Origin: Antedon bifida
Lineage: Eukaryota; Echinodermata; Crinoidea; Comatulida; Antedonidae
Assembly: GCA_963402885.1 (NCBI GenBank)
Contig: OY727096.1
Location: forward strand, 23,603,820 to 23,667,819
DNA: 64,000 nucleotides
Reading direction: 5' to 3'
Under the pieces are notes generated by a model, which searched no databases, was not told the origin of the DNA, and saw only the letters and a list, made by a program, of their open reading frames with translations. Made by a program: the position numbers and the translations under genes. Below are positions 25,349 to 37,911 of this stretch, in pieces; the stretch's first letter is position 1; every line of letters starts with the position of its first letter.

Positions 25349-26964
25349 TAACTACAAATTAAGGCAACAAATCCCATTATTTATATTTGAGTCCTTTTAT
25401 TATTGGGCTTAATTAAAGTAAGATAGAATACATTCTACTTTACTGTATTTGATTATCTCCGTCTTTTGTCGTTTCTTATCTAATGATTCCTGATTTTAGC
25501 TACTATATTATTATAAGTCAGAAAAGGGTTTAACGCGAACAGCATCTAGAGTAGTAGTTTTACAGGAAAACCCCGAAAATCCTGCGTGTACGGTGTATTC
25601 TGTAGACATTTAGCTACTATATTAAAGATCAGAAAAGGGTTTAATAACGCTAACAGCATCTAGTAGGCCTAGTAGTAGTTTACAGTGGAAAAACCCACGA
25701 AAAGACAGCGTGTACAGTGTATTCTGTAGACAATAAGTGTAACATGTTCTATATTCCGGGGTTATCTTTTTAGTAATGTAAATTCAGCAAGGGTAAGATG
25801 TAAAAGATAAAACTTATTCGATGTGGGTCCAAAAAATTCTTTTTTCGCATAATTGTTATCATCAAAACTAGATATCGATCACAGAGATTAGAATACAATA
25901 CGCATACCCAAATTCGTTAGTGGTAAGGAAGAAGTTGTAGGCATGGAAAGTGAAAGGGGCCGCGCGGGGCAATGATGCTGTTTCTTTTTATTTATAAAAT
26001 TGCATAAATCGATGTATTATATCAGACAAAAGAACGTATCTAGAGTATCCATACGATGTTTTAACCAACTACATACTTAGTTATATTATTATTAGTTTAG
26101 ATTTAATATTCGTAAAACAAAACATTTTGGCAAACAGGACATTCTCATTCTGCACTGATCAAAAGAAAGTATACATAGAAAACAAAAAGAGTTGACGAAA
26201 TTCAGGAATTTGTTTATGTTAGTAATACTACTTAATTTAATAGACAACATTCAATTCAAGAAACCATTGACCATATTTTAGCATAACATTATTACAATGG
26301 TTAGCATATAATATATATAGTCGAGAGACTACAAAAGGCCCGATGGGCCTGTCGCTGTAGTCACATATGGTGGACAAAATTTAATATGGAATAACAATGT
26401 ATTCAATATTAAATGATGTAATTGTAAAGGCAATCCCGTCACAAGATTCACATCTTTCTATGATCTGCCTTCGTCCATTTTCTTTATTATCTCTTGCCAT
26501 TGTTGTTTTTTTGTTACATTTTATCTGTTGGACGTTAATAAATGTTCTTTGAATTTAATTGAAATGTAATAATTATGATTAAGTTATTGATCAGATATAC
26601 ATACGTTACATGTATGTATACCAGCAACTTTTATTTCTGTTTTATGTTTCAGTTCCAATTACCACTTTGGGATAGTGAAGTTACTTGCAATCGATGTACT
26701 ATGGAGGAAATCATTCCTTTATTCAATAGACCTGCTAAAAGTAGTTTCAGCATAATAATATTGCAGGCTCACTTACAGTTTCTCTTTTTCAAATGATTTA
26801 TAATGTAACAGATACGTTGTCGTGGAAACTGTACATTTCAAAATCATGTACATCTAAACAATTACCGAGTTGAAAACCATCGGTACTGTTACCATCACTC
26901 TGGCCCTCACCTCAATATTTGTTTCCACGCCTTTGTATAGATGAAAACATTCTCAAATCCCAAG

Positions 26965-29900
26965 TCATGTGACTTCCTTTCCACCATTCTGTAACTTCTG
27001 TTTGACGGAGGTCAGCAGACAATGCTGGACAATAGGATATAACCTTTGACATCCTTCAATGCAACTCTGCATACCCTGATAACCAAAAGAACAGAACATT
27101 TTGTAAAAGAATTTATGCCGATATACTTGTAGACTAAACAGTCTTTGACCTAACCTGTGACCTGAATGACCTTTTGAAATGTAAACTACAAATGTTGTGC
27201 TAATCAGTGAAAATACTTACCTGTACCGACGCTTCCACGTCTAGTTCCCCTTCTTGCAAAAAGGCCGAAATTTGGTTGATAGAGGGCAGTAGACACACTG
27301 TGGTTTGACCGATATTGTTGTCAGAATCTTCTTTGACCTTCATTATTAATTGTTCCTCGTCATAGGTCGGGTCAATTAAACTTAATTCTCCAAGTTGCTT
27401 CTAATAAAACATAAATCAATATTAAATTTCTAAATATTGGTCATTTTCAATGAGTCTTGACACAAAAACTCTTTTGCTATTGAATACCCTTATCTTACTA
27501 CAACTTACCACTGAGCATCCTATGGCCACATCATACATATCAATACCAGCATTGGCCACAGCGGCAGACGCACACGTCAACGCCGCTGCCAAACCTGAAA
27601 TCACAAATGGTATGAATACTATCAACAATTTTCCTTTATTGCAGTACAGTACCTTTAAGACTCAACTCCCTTTTATAGAGGTTTCCACTGATTACAGGTT
27701 GGCCATAGTGTTAAAACATATATTGCCAAAACATATATTGTCAATTGTTCATTTCATGGGAAAGTATATCTTCTAATGTACTCATTATCTTTGTTTAAAA
27801 ATTAATTGTTAATGTAAAATAAATACAAAATTTTCCTTACAACTTCCTCCTTCTTCAAGTACTGTCACAAATATGTCCACTTGAGCTTTAGGAAATTTAC
27901 TCTGAAATGAGAGATTAAACCAAAAAATATTAGACATACATTACATATTATACATTTACTATGATGTAAATAGGTAATAATCTAAATTGATATACAGTTC
28001 GAGTTTGGGTGGCAAAGATTTAAAAGCAATTAAATACTAGAGCATTCTTTGGGTTTTAACTGGTAATAGCTTTGTCTACACTATAAAACTAGTTTGACAA
28101 AAAAAGTGTGATGTGCCCAAATATGATAGTGATATGCTCAAATATGGTAGTAATATGACATCGTCATGTCCATATATGGGCACATCACATGTTTTTGTCA
28201 CATAAAGTTGTATAGTTTAGACAGGGCTTACAAGGCAAACAGCAGGTGACAGTGCTTGCTGGATGATGACAGAATAATCTTTTTCTTCTCCGTCACTTTG
28301 ATGTTGACGACGAATCCGACATGCGAACGTGGCAAACTTAAACTCGCACCGTAGCTGTCCATTCATCTGGAAATCTTCCCTGCGTGCAACCTCGTGTGGC
28401 CCGTAAACTGCGCACATCACCTTCGTTTTATCAACCTCCATGTATGCAGAGCCTTTCGATTGACTGACAACTCCAGCTTTTAAAACTAAAAAAAAATATC
28501 ACTTTTGTTAAATGTAGTGTTATTGGTAATTTAACATTATTAGTAGCTAGGCCTATATCAAAAACATTATTGTTTACTTTTAAAACAGAAAGATATATAT
28601 TTATATTATTAGAAAACATTAAATATTAATCAAAGAGTAGTACTAGTATTAATAATAATAATAATAACTGGTACTTGATATAGCGCATTATGCTGAAAGC
28701 CTCAATGCGCTTTACAAAGACAGAAAATTTTGAAAAATTACAAATTAAAAAGGTGGGTTTTGAAGAGAGATTTGAAGACACTGGTGGAAGTAGCCTGACG
28801 GATTTCAAAAGGCAACGCATTCCATTAAGAAACGGATGCCGAAGAAAATGAACGATTCCCATAAAACTTAGTGGAGGGATGATTGTTTTGGGGCATTCCA
28901 TAACAATGTTTAATATTAATAATAGTAATTTTTATATATTATTGAATTTGTATTAAATTCTAAAATTCACTCACAAACGGGTCTAAGTTCATCTGGTTTT
29001 CTTCCATCAGGTCTTTTGAATTTTTTACCAACCTAAAAGTAAAGTAATAACTAGATTTAATTCGTCACTATGACGAATTATAGGTTATATGCATTTGATT
29101 AAAATAAAGATAATTGATTTGTAAAAGATATATTGATTTATTGATTTTCTCAGAATCTTTAATTATTTATAATATATGCTAAGATCTTGCTAAGGCAAAT
29201 ACAATAGCCGGTATCGCAATCCGATCAAAGATCCCTCTGCGTATAATGTCATAAACCATATTTGTTACATAATAATAAAGACATAAGTTTCTTTTTATCT
29301 AGATTTCATTATAAATCATGTGTATAATCTATACACTAAGAAATAAAATTGAACAAACAATACAAATAATAAAAAAAAATCTTATTTCGTTTCGTTACCC
29401 AAGGTGAGGCTCGATCTCGGTACCTTGAATGCCATAAACACGAGCACAGACCACCGAGCCATACACAACTTACTAAAACATGTAGAAAGATTTCTCCGTG
29501 TATTTACTATTCAGTAGCCACTTTGGTGCAGATAGATTATTACATACCGCAATGAATTATAATTTATTACTATGATGACATCTTTAAAAATTTAAAAAAA
29601 TGATGCACTGTCAAACTATATACTTTTAACTTTAATATATGAACTTCTTAAGAAAGAAAGTTAATGTTAAGTTTGTTATTTCGGCCTAAGAAAATGTCAA
29701 AATTTGTTTGATTGTCAAAATTAATTTTTTTTAATTCAATATGCAATTAATGATGACTTAATCAACTTTTGTTCTCTTAATTTGATAATAAATCATACAT
29801 ATGATACATACACTTCAAGAAAATGAAATAAAAAATAGGTGTTCCCCAGCATTCTGACGATATATATTTTAAAATTTAGCATATTTTCACTATTTTGTTA

Positions 29901-32243
29901 ACTTATACGTGCGTAGCCTGTCACTTTTGACGTGCTCGTATAACGCAATTTCGAGTTGAAAAGTGAATCAAATATGATGATATTATTAAAGAAAGGTTGT
30001 AAAACAGAAATCGGGCAAAAATAGTGCGCATTAACGTTTAACGCGCAGTGCGCGTGCAAAATTCTGCGCACTCGTGGCAATTTTTTAAACGCTTAAAATT
30101 GCCTGAAACGTACTCTAATTTCATCGAAAATAAATTTTGACAATTTTAAAACTTTTAAGCGCGCGTACGCATGCGTTATATGCGCTACGCACGTAATTAT
30201 ATTGCCATATGATGAAATATGACCTGAAATTTATGAGTACCAAATTTTGTTTAAAAGTGATTCATGCTTGTGAAGATATGATTACAAACGTGATTTCATT
30301 AAATCGCGCGTAGACCGCGTAATTTATGATTGCGCACCGTGAAAACATGACCACATCGATTCCTGGCCATAAGGAATATACTCTGAAAAATTGACTTAGC
30401 TAGATGAAACTGATGCCAAGATAATTCACGGACAAAATAGTGCTAAGGAAAGAATAAATAAATAAAGATCCTGACAGAATCAAGAGGTTATATGCATATC
30501 ATGCATATAACCTAATAACAACATACTGTATTATCTATGAAGTTAAGCCTTGTGCAGTATCAGCTTGTGGTGGGTAGTGGATAGGCTGACACTGATCTGT
30601 CGTTCGTTGTTGTGGTGCATGCATGCAACGAATACAGGTCAACCCGTACCCATGCCAACTCGTACCCAAATTTTGGCTTACTCGTACCCAAAATTTTGGC
30701 TCACCTGTACCCATCATTGGCTGGCCCGTACCCAAGTTTAATGCTATTTAAAGTATATTTATATTACATTTAAACCCAGTTTTATTAAATTTTTAGATAC
30801 CAATCATATGTTCAATATTATAATGGCAAAAACTATTGACCTAAAAATTATAATAATATCTACAGACTCGTACGAAAAAAGCACAGCTTTCATCGTATTT
30901 GGGTACGTCGTATTTGGTCAAGTTAATACTTGAGGGTGCTGTTTTACATGGAAGATGTCAGTGGTCGGCTGTGCTGCATTCTATTTTTTTTCATTTATGA
31001 ATAGTTATTAATCTAGTATTTACTACGAATAGTAGTACACGGAAATTGAAATACCCACTAGTCTGTGATGATGAAAACTTGAATTATTAAAAGTAAACAT
31101 GAATATCTTTTATACATAATTTGTATTTTCATTTTATGTTACAGATAATGATTTTTGAAAATCGTTTTAAAACGAATGGTTTTTGTTGTTTTGTTTTGCA
31201 AGTTTTGGAAAATATTAAACTGTTTTAACATTTCGAAAATGTTTAATACATTTTTAAGTAGTCACTCGTATTTTAAAATCACGAAACTATTTACTATTAA
31301 AAGGTTAATCCCGGTCAGCAAAAACATGTAACACAAAATCTACGAGTAATTCGACCCCATAGCCCTGCAGGCTTTTTGCTTAAAACAGGGCATTGTTAAT
31401 TCAACCAATTTTAAATATACCAAAAAAAAAAGTATAAAATTATACGTTGTTGGTACTTTACCTGGGCTTAATTGAATTGTAATACTATTACTAACAATAC
31501 AACAGTTAAAATATTTTTTTATTAATTAATGTTCTCTTACGTAAATAAAAAAGACACATCAAACATACGTTTATAAAACTATAATACTACATTTAAATAA
31601 ATGTTAACAAATATATGCCTAATTAAACGAAGTTTACAATCAAATCAATGGTCATTTTTATTAGCACACATTTCACCGAGACCTGTAAAATAAAAAAACA
31701 ATTTAAATATAAAAATATTCATACGGCAAAAGCATACCACTAGTTTTGCGCCGATCAAATCATTACAAGCAATTATTCAAATCGGGTACGAGTAGGCCAA
31801 ATAATGGGTACGAGTAAGCCAAAAATGGGTACGGGTAAGCCAAATAATGGGTACGAGTAAGCCAAATACTTGGGTACGAGTAAGCCAAATATTTAGGTAC
31901 GAGTTGGCATGGGTACGGGTTGGTTTGGGTACGGGTTAGCCAAAGTGGGTACGAGTTGACCAATTATTTGGGTACGGGTTAGCCAAGTTGGGTACGAGTT
32001 GGCATGGGTACGGGTTGGTTTGGGTACGGGTTGACCAGCACCCGCATGCAACAACGGCCTATATAGGCCTAGGCCTAGCCTAGATTTAGCAAGGGCCAAG
32101 GCTAGATTTAGGCCTACAATTTTTTTTATGTGTATATTAATATTACAGAAGTGACTCACAGTTTTTGGTTTTTCCTTTTCTTTGTAAAACCATTGATAAG
32201 GTTGTGTAAATTCTGGACCTGGAACTCGTTTTGTATCAGGCAT
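26965..32243 (-). CDS. EXOSC6: Exosome complex component MTR3
   Basis: Seven coding exons: 32160-32243 (ATG), 28975-29032, 28232-28485, 27841-27901, 27509-27594, 27221-27400, 26965-27075 (TGA); 277 residues, close to the 272 of human EXOSC6. All junctions keep phase. It is an RNase PH-fold subunit of the six-membered ring of the nuclear and cytoplasmic RNA exosome, structural rather than catalytic in animals. Landmarks along the protein: RPDGRKPDELRPVFLKAGVV, SQSKGSAYMEVDKTKVMCAV, YGPHE, FPKAQVDIFVTVLEEGGS, AGIDMYDVAIGC and GCQRLYPIVQHCLL, each with a clear MTR3 counterpart. The 3.1-kb first intron holds the GTACCC-array element. The exon ending at 27841 could use either of two GT sites 3 nt apart; GTAAGG is preferred. 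A poly(A) candidate on the minus strand lies at 26718-26723. Confidence 0.93.
28069..28230. mobile_element. MITE family A touching EXOSC6 exon 3
   Basis: Ends AGCTTTGTCTACACTATA and TAGTTTAGACAGGGCTTA. The right end runs up to the splice donor of the exon ending at 28232, so this element appears to supply the intronic side of that donor (GTAAGC). Confidence 0.75.
29390..29470 (-). repeat. tRNA-like sequence (SINE head or decayed tRNA)
   Basis: On the minus strand TGGCTCGGTGGTC resembles an A box and ATCGAGCCTCACC a B box, at roughly tRNA spacing. The cloverleaf was not established. In EXOSC6 intron 1. Confidence 0.35.
30598..32060. mobile_element. Non-autonomous element with inverted GTACCC-array termini
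   Basis: The left end (about 30620-30741) carries five units reading CCCGTACCC/ACTCGTACCC separated by CCAACT or TTTTGGCTTA. The right end (31784-32045) carries about thirteen units in the opposite orientation. The outermost units match as inverted repeats (GGTCAACCCGTACCC against GGGTACGGGTTGACC), each preceded by a GCATGCAAC-containing flank. The about 1 kb between has no open frame of note. Lies wholly in EXOSC6 intron 1. Interpretation as a single transposon is inference. Confidence 0.6.
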
Positions 32244-32975
32244 GTTTTTTTTGTAGAACAGCGCCACCAATATTGCAACCTTGTTACTCAACTAAATTTC
32301 AGAATATTTACGGCCCGACTCGAACCACTTATAATTAACGAAGAACAACTGATCAATTCTCAGAATGATTTGAAGGCCACGACGAGTAGGCACAAAGCGT
32401 GTGTGACCGGTGTCGTGTCTGATTTTATTGTCTGAACTAGGCCTAGCAAATTTGGCATTTTAAGTGTTTTTTATAGACTGTGTAAGTAAATAAATTAGGC
32501 TATCATTAGTAATTAAATGTACAGGCAACTTAGACAGTAACTATCATATTGCGTTGTATTGTATGTTCTTCGAGTCTGGGTGGATGCGTTGGGTCTCAGG
32601 CGCGCCTACTCCATGTTTTGTTTTTTTTGTGGGTTGAGTGGGTCTCTCTCTTGCTGCAGGACGGTTGTCTGTGTGAAATAAAATGGGGAGGGTTGATGGG
32701 ATGAATATCTTTTTTTGGTATAACATTGTACAAATCAATTCACTATTATTATTATGTAATAATGATTTATACTTTACTATCATATCAATCTCGTAAAAAA
32801 AATAAGATTTTTTGTTTATACAGTAATTACATTTTAAAAGTCTGGAAGGATCTGCTGGTATCATAAAATAATATATGATTCCTTAATGTGGTACTGGTAG
32901 TGTATGATAATTGACATATACTGTATATAACAACATTTTAAACACTTTATTATTGATTTAGAAACTTAGTTCATC
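32244..32975. promoter_or_regulatory. Head-to-head intergenic region EXOSC6 / CCDC47
   Basis: 732 bp separate the two ATGs. The CCDC47 side has a splice acceptor (GATTTAG at about 32960) just before its start codon, implying an upstream untranslated exon here. A shared bidirectional promoter is likely; no TATA box is obvious. Confidence 0.5.
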
Positions 32976-35900
32976 ATGAAGCTTCTAACCTTGATTTATA
33001 TGGGTTTACTCATATTCACGTTCGTCGACGGTATTCAGAAAGGAGCAGATGTTGAAGATAATGAGTTTGCCGAATTTGAAGATCTCGATGATGAAGAAGA
33101 AGCAACAGTTGAGGACGAGGGAGACGCCGCATTTGAGGAGTTTAATGAAGAAGAGACAAACGAACAAGCTGTCAATGAAGAAGACTCCGATTTTACAACT
33201 GGTGACAACCTTGAGGTGCTCGTATGAACAGTGTCTAAAATTTCATTTTAAGCTCTGTCTACACTATCAAACATTATGTGACAAAAAAATGTAATGTGCC
33301 CATATTTAGACATGATGATGTCGTATCACTACCATATTTGGGTATATCACTACCCTATTTGGACACATCACACCTGTCTTGTCAAACTAGTTTGATAGTG
33401 TAGACAGAGGTTTATAACTAACCTATTTGTACACAATATGATTTAAAACAAATAAGCAGATGATCTACAGTATAACTCCTTTTCCTGCACTTTGTTGATA
33501 ATAAAACATGTACTTTATTATGTTATGTTATATAAACTATTGTTGGAAATAAACCTTATATCAAATTTTGATCTATGAAACTGTAAAACTTTCACTTGGA
33601 TTGGTTTAAAAATCTGACTCTCTTTTCTTTTCCCTCCAAAAAATCGTTTTGCTATAAATTTGTTTATATTTGTTCTCTCGTATTAAAAATGTTTTGTTGA
33701 TTACAATATTTTGACATGATGATTTACATAATATTTTACTTGCACCTTATAGTTTACATACTTTCCTATTAAAATTTAATGTATTTTTTTTCTTCAGGAT
33801 GATGAATTTGATGAAGATGAGTTTGAAAACATTGAACCTTTGAAGGGAGTCAACAAAGACGCTGACCTGAAGATTAAAGATGTAAGCAAATTAAATATTC
33901 ATGAGCTCTAGTGAATATTCATAAACATATATTAATATTCTTTGCTATACAGTAAAACCTCTTTTATTTCAAGCATACAATTATATCAGAGTTTATAATT
34001 GTCTTATTATTATTTGTGCTTGAATCCAACCTGGATCATCGAGCAGAAGCTTGCTGGCCTAAGTGTAGACCCAGCCTAGTGATCTGGAGGGCAAGTCCCA
34101 CCTTAGATCAACTGTTTTTCACCCTACAATTTAAGTCTGAAAACATCTTTGATATTCATTGTATTTTTTTCAGGTACCTCTTCATTTCCGCACCAACTGG
34201 GATAGCTATTACCTTGAGTTCATAATGGTAGCTGGCGTCTTGTCTTATGTGCTGAACTATTTGACGGGTAAAAACAAAAATAATAAATTAGCAACAGCCT
34301 GGTAAGTACCATAGTAAATGTTTAGTATCTTTGCTTGCTAGCCCCTTTAAATACACTAATTAAAAACATCCAATCTGTAATATTAGTCAAACTTTATATA
34401 TCCATAGAGGCCCAGATCAACACACTGGGACTGTGTACCTACAAAATACATAAATATAACATCATTTGAAAAATAAAAGAAAATGTTAACATAATCCTAG
34501 TTATTGTTTAATTTATTTTCCCCAGTACTGTGTTTTAGAAAGTCTTTTATTCAGATTAATTATCTTGACAGGTTTCGAGTGCATAAAGAGGTTCTTGACA
34601 GTAACTTTTCAATAGTTGGAGACGATGGAAGCGGAGATACGATCCAGAATGGTGTTCTGATGAAGGATAGTGAGAGTAGATACCTGATCTGGTGCTCAGG
34701 ACGAATATATTGCGAAGGCATGCTGGTGGAGCTTAATGTAAATCTAATTTAAAATGTTCTATAAATAACTCCGTATTCACCAATCACACTTAAGTGTGAT
34801 ATTCCCATTTGAATGATTTGGAACCACTGAGACACCATAAGAACATATTAAGATTTGGCAAAGTTTTCATTTTGGGTATTTTACTTTAACAAAGAATATA
34901 CCCTATAATATATTATTTTGCTTTATTAGTATTTTCAAGCATCATGTTTTTTTACACACAGTTTTTAAAGAGGCAAGACTTGGTGAGCGTTATGGCAAAG
35001 ATGATGAGACCAACATCAGATGAAGTTGTAAGTTTGTTATGTTCTGTAATCATCATTACAAAATGCAATAGGTTTTTTTAAAGTGCACACGAGCCAGATA
35101 TGTATGCACTGGAACTTAGTTTGAGGAGTCTTGTCGATTTTATGGCTTTGGTTTGTGGCGCCCCAGCCTTAGGAGAGCTGGCCACATGGCTTGACACCAG
35201 AATAGAAAGATTTTTTAACCAAATCATTGAAAGATTTCTTTATCTGTTTGTTTATTTCTTTATTCATTGCTTTTGTTTTTCCTTCAGAAAATAACAGTAA
35301 CAATGAGCAAAGAGAACATGGACACGTTTGTCTTATTTATTGGCAACAAGAAAACTGCATCGAAAATGGGCAAAGAAATGAATGATTTGGTGAGTATCTT
35401 TGTCTCTCTAGTTTAGTATATTTTTAATTTAGATTTAATTGATTTTTTTTTTAATATTGTACTGAGACGATGATGAGTTTATCTTGTGTGAAATTGCATT
35501 TTAGTTAAACACTTTAAAATCTAATATTCTTTGTTTTGCGTTTGTGTGTTAAACTCTAGTTCTGTTGTTTTATTTACATATGTTATGTCTGAACTGGATT
35601 TTAGATACATTTTAAAACTAATTTTATTCTTGTTTTGAATTTCAGTATAATTTTTGTCCAGAAAGACGTAGCGGTGATAAATTTGGTCTTTCATCGTCAC
35701 TTAGTATTTTAGCAGAAATGGGGGATCTAGCTCAGGGAATAATAGATTCTAAGGTAGGTAGCAACATCAAGTGAGCTTTATCAGACTCTTAAAGCTTGGT
35801 TCCCACTAAAGACGCAAACGCAAGGACGGAGGCTCAATGCAAACATGTTGACCAATCACAACTGACAGTTTGAATAATTCATCGCTTGTGATTGGTCAAA

Positions 35901-37911
35901 TGAATTTACGTTGTGCTTGCGTTCCTTTAGTAGGAGCCAAGCATTAGATGGTGTAAGAACATCAAGGTTCATCAGCCACTTTAGACAGTTTAGCAGCTGA
36001 TTAGTAAATTGTACTTTTTTGGACTACACTAAATATTTTGTTTGTGCACTACTTTTAAATTATATGTATTTTTTTCAGATTCAAAATTGTTTGAATGCAT
36101 ATCCAGAAATGTTTGATTATATGCATTTTTCTGATCAGTACTGTGGGTCACGACCTTCCACTGAGTAAGTTTTTATAATATTTATATTTTATATTTTCTG
36201 TAAGGTATATTCAACCACCTAGATTGTAATTTAGAAACATAGGTGTCCAAATACCAATGTTCCACACTGTACTAGTTTAGTACGTTTATCGGTTAGGATC
36301 CACAAATTTTCTACAATTATTTTGTTTTCAGGGAAGACCAGCCTACCAAAATGCCAGAAACTACCAAAGTTCTTATTTTCAATTTTAAAAGTAAGTTTTC
36401 ATTTTCTAATGACTGTATTTTTTATCGTCGTCTGTTTTTTTTCCGGATCAACTCAATTTAATAGAAATAATTTAAATATTGTTTAGTACCTGTCAATGTT
36501 TTTAAAAGTTTCCAGCCAATGGTTGAGCAAAATTCAATTCAAATTGTCCAATCAGCTAACCAGTATAGTGCATTTAGCCAATTAAAGGACAATTGTTACA
36601 TATATATACATATAAACGTTATTTATTCACGAGACTGATGTACAGTACAATCTACAATCAACATTGATTGTTGTTTTTACACAAGTTTGTGATATCACAA
36701 AATAACCCAACACCATATAAATACGGAAAAAAAAAGGAAAACAATTTAGAAATTGAAAAGAAAAATTACAGCAGAATCCCTTCCAAATAAATAAAAAGCT
36801 TTGTTTTTAGTTCCAGGTAAAGGTAAGTCAACTATTAAAGACGTAGAGGCCATGCTACCAATGATGAAGATGGTCATTTATTGTATTGATAAGGTCAAGA
36901 GATACCGTCTTAGCAGGGAGGTAATGTCTACTTTGTCTTTGTCTATTTTTATTCCACAATTAAAGTTCAAATGTTTTTGGAAATTGTATTTTAAATGAAA
37001 TGAGTGCTAGAAGTAGTTTGTTTGAATGGGGTGAATATTTTCATCATGAATTGAAATATTGAAGGTTCAGAGCTGCCATGCAATAGAGCCATTAAATACT
37101 TTGGCATGTGATGCAAAATTAACCAATCGGATACTAAGGATACACTCGGATGTGTTTTAATAAATTATAATGGAGATAAGTGACAGCATGTTTGAAACAA
37201 ATTCAGAGCTGCCATGCAATAGAGCCATTAAATACTTTGGCATGTGATACAAAATTAACCAATCGGATACTAAGGATACACTCGGATGTGTTTTAATAAA
37301 TTATAATGGAGATAAGTGACAGCATGTTTGAAACAAATTCAGAGCTGCCATGCAATAGAGCCATTAAATACTTTGGCATGTGATACAAAATTAACCAATC
37401 GGATACTAACGATACACTCGGATGTGTTTTAATAAATTATAATGGAGATAAGTGACAGCATGTTTGAAACAAATGTTCTTACTAGTATAGATATTCATAA
37501 GTTATTCATCATTGTTTAAAAAACATTCTGTTTGGGTTTTTTTGCAGGGAAAAATTAAAGCTGACAAGTCACGTGCAAAGTTCGTGGAATCATTTGAGAA
37601 ACTTTCACACGCACAGCGACAGGAAGCATCGCAGCTGAGAAAGGAAGAGAAGATACGCGCCAAGAATGAACGTCTGATGAACGAAGACGATCCGGATAAA
37701 ATCCGAAAGCTTGAGGTGAATAAATATGTTTGTTGCTTTAATACTTTGTGTTTTTTTTTATAAAGTCTTCAAGATTAGATATCTAATACAGACAGAAAAT
37801 ACAAAAGTAAAATTTGGTTTCTTTTATTTATTTTTTTATTAGGACAAGCAACGTAAGCAAGAAGCAAAGCGACGCTCAAGTTCTAAACAGAAGCAAGTCA
37901 AAATCCGTTAA
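32976..37911 (+). CDS. CCDC47: CCDC47 / calumin, ER membrane-protein insertion factor
   Basis: Twelve coding exons: 32976-33215 (or 33221), 33798-33881, 34174-34301, 34572-34737, 34962-35027, 35288-35389, 35646-35753, 36079-36164, 36332-36390, 36811-36920, 37548-37715, 37843-37911 (TAA); about 461 residues against 483 in human. The family product is an ER protein of the PAT complex and multi-pass translocon, chaperoning membrane-protein insertion and linked to calcium handling. Seen in order: signal peptide ([19 protein letters not shown]), an acidic luminal segment ([12 protein letters not shown]), [15 protein letters not shown], one membrane helix (about [15 protein letters not shown]), [52 protein letters not shown] and a Lys/Arg-rich C-terminal coiled-coil tail. 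The exon 1 donor is ambiguous between two in-frame GT sites 6 nt apart. AATAAA at 38028-38037 is the likely poly(A) signal. Confidence 0.95.
33249..33413. mobile_element. MITE family A in CCDC47 intron 1
   Basis: TTAAGCTCTGTCTACACTAT and ATAGTGTAGACAGAGG ends, starting about 28 nt after the exon 1 donor. Confidence 0.85.
35791..35946. mobile_element. MITE family B, full copy in CCDC47 intron
   Basis: Ends GCTTGGTTCCCACTAAAGAC and TTTAGTAGGAGCCAAGC with an inner palindrome TTGACCAATCACAA / TTGTGATTGGTCAA. Confidence 0.8.
37066..37473. repeat. 136-bp tandem repeat, three copies
   Basis: Copies begin at 37066, 37202 and 37338 with TTCAGAGCTGCCATGCAATA and are nearly identical, so the expansion is recent. 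In CCDC47 intron 10. Confidence 0.92.

Larger units (their letters stand above)
18066..26964. other. Intergenic region between myosin and EXOSC6, no gene recognised
   Basis: About 8.9 kb with no coding exon that I can support on either strand; open frames are short and lack family signatures. It contains the 21.2-22.0 kb minisatellite, a family-A and a half family-B MITE, and a direct duplication of about 115 bp (25495-25610 and 25611-25730). A repeated TTTTTATACCCGATTAC segment occurs near 22614 and 22736. Untranslated exons of the myosin may also be here. Confidence 0.5.

Noticed and set aside
18066..26964. Kinase exons upstream of the class III-like myosin
   Set aside because: I looked for glycine-loop, HRD and DFG wording on the minus strand and found none; the candidate 5' exon has an in-frame stop.
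31893..32159. Extension of the EXOSC6 first-exon frame to 132 residues
   Set aside because: It reads through the GTGAGT donor into the GTACCC array; splicing at 32160 joins in phase to the conserved RPDGRKPDELRP exon.
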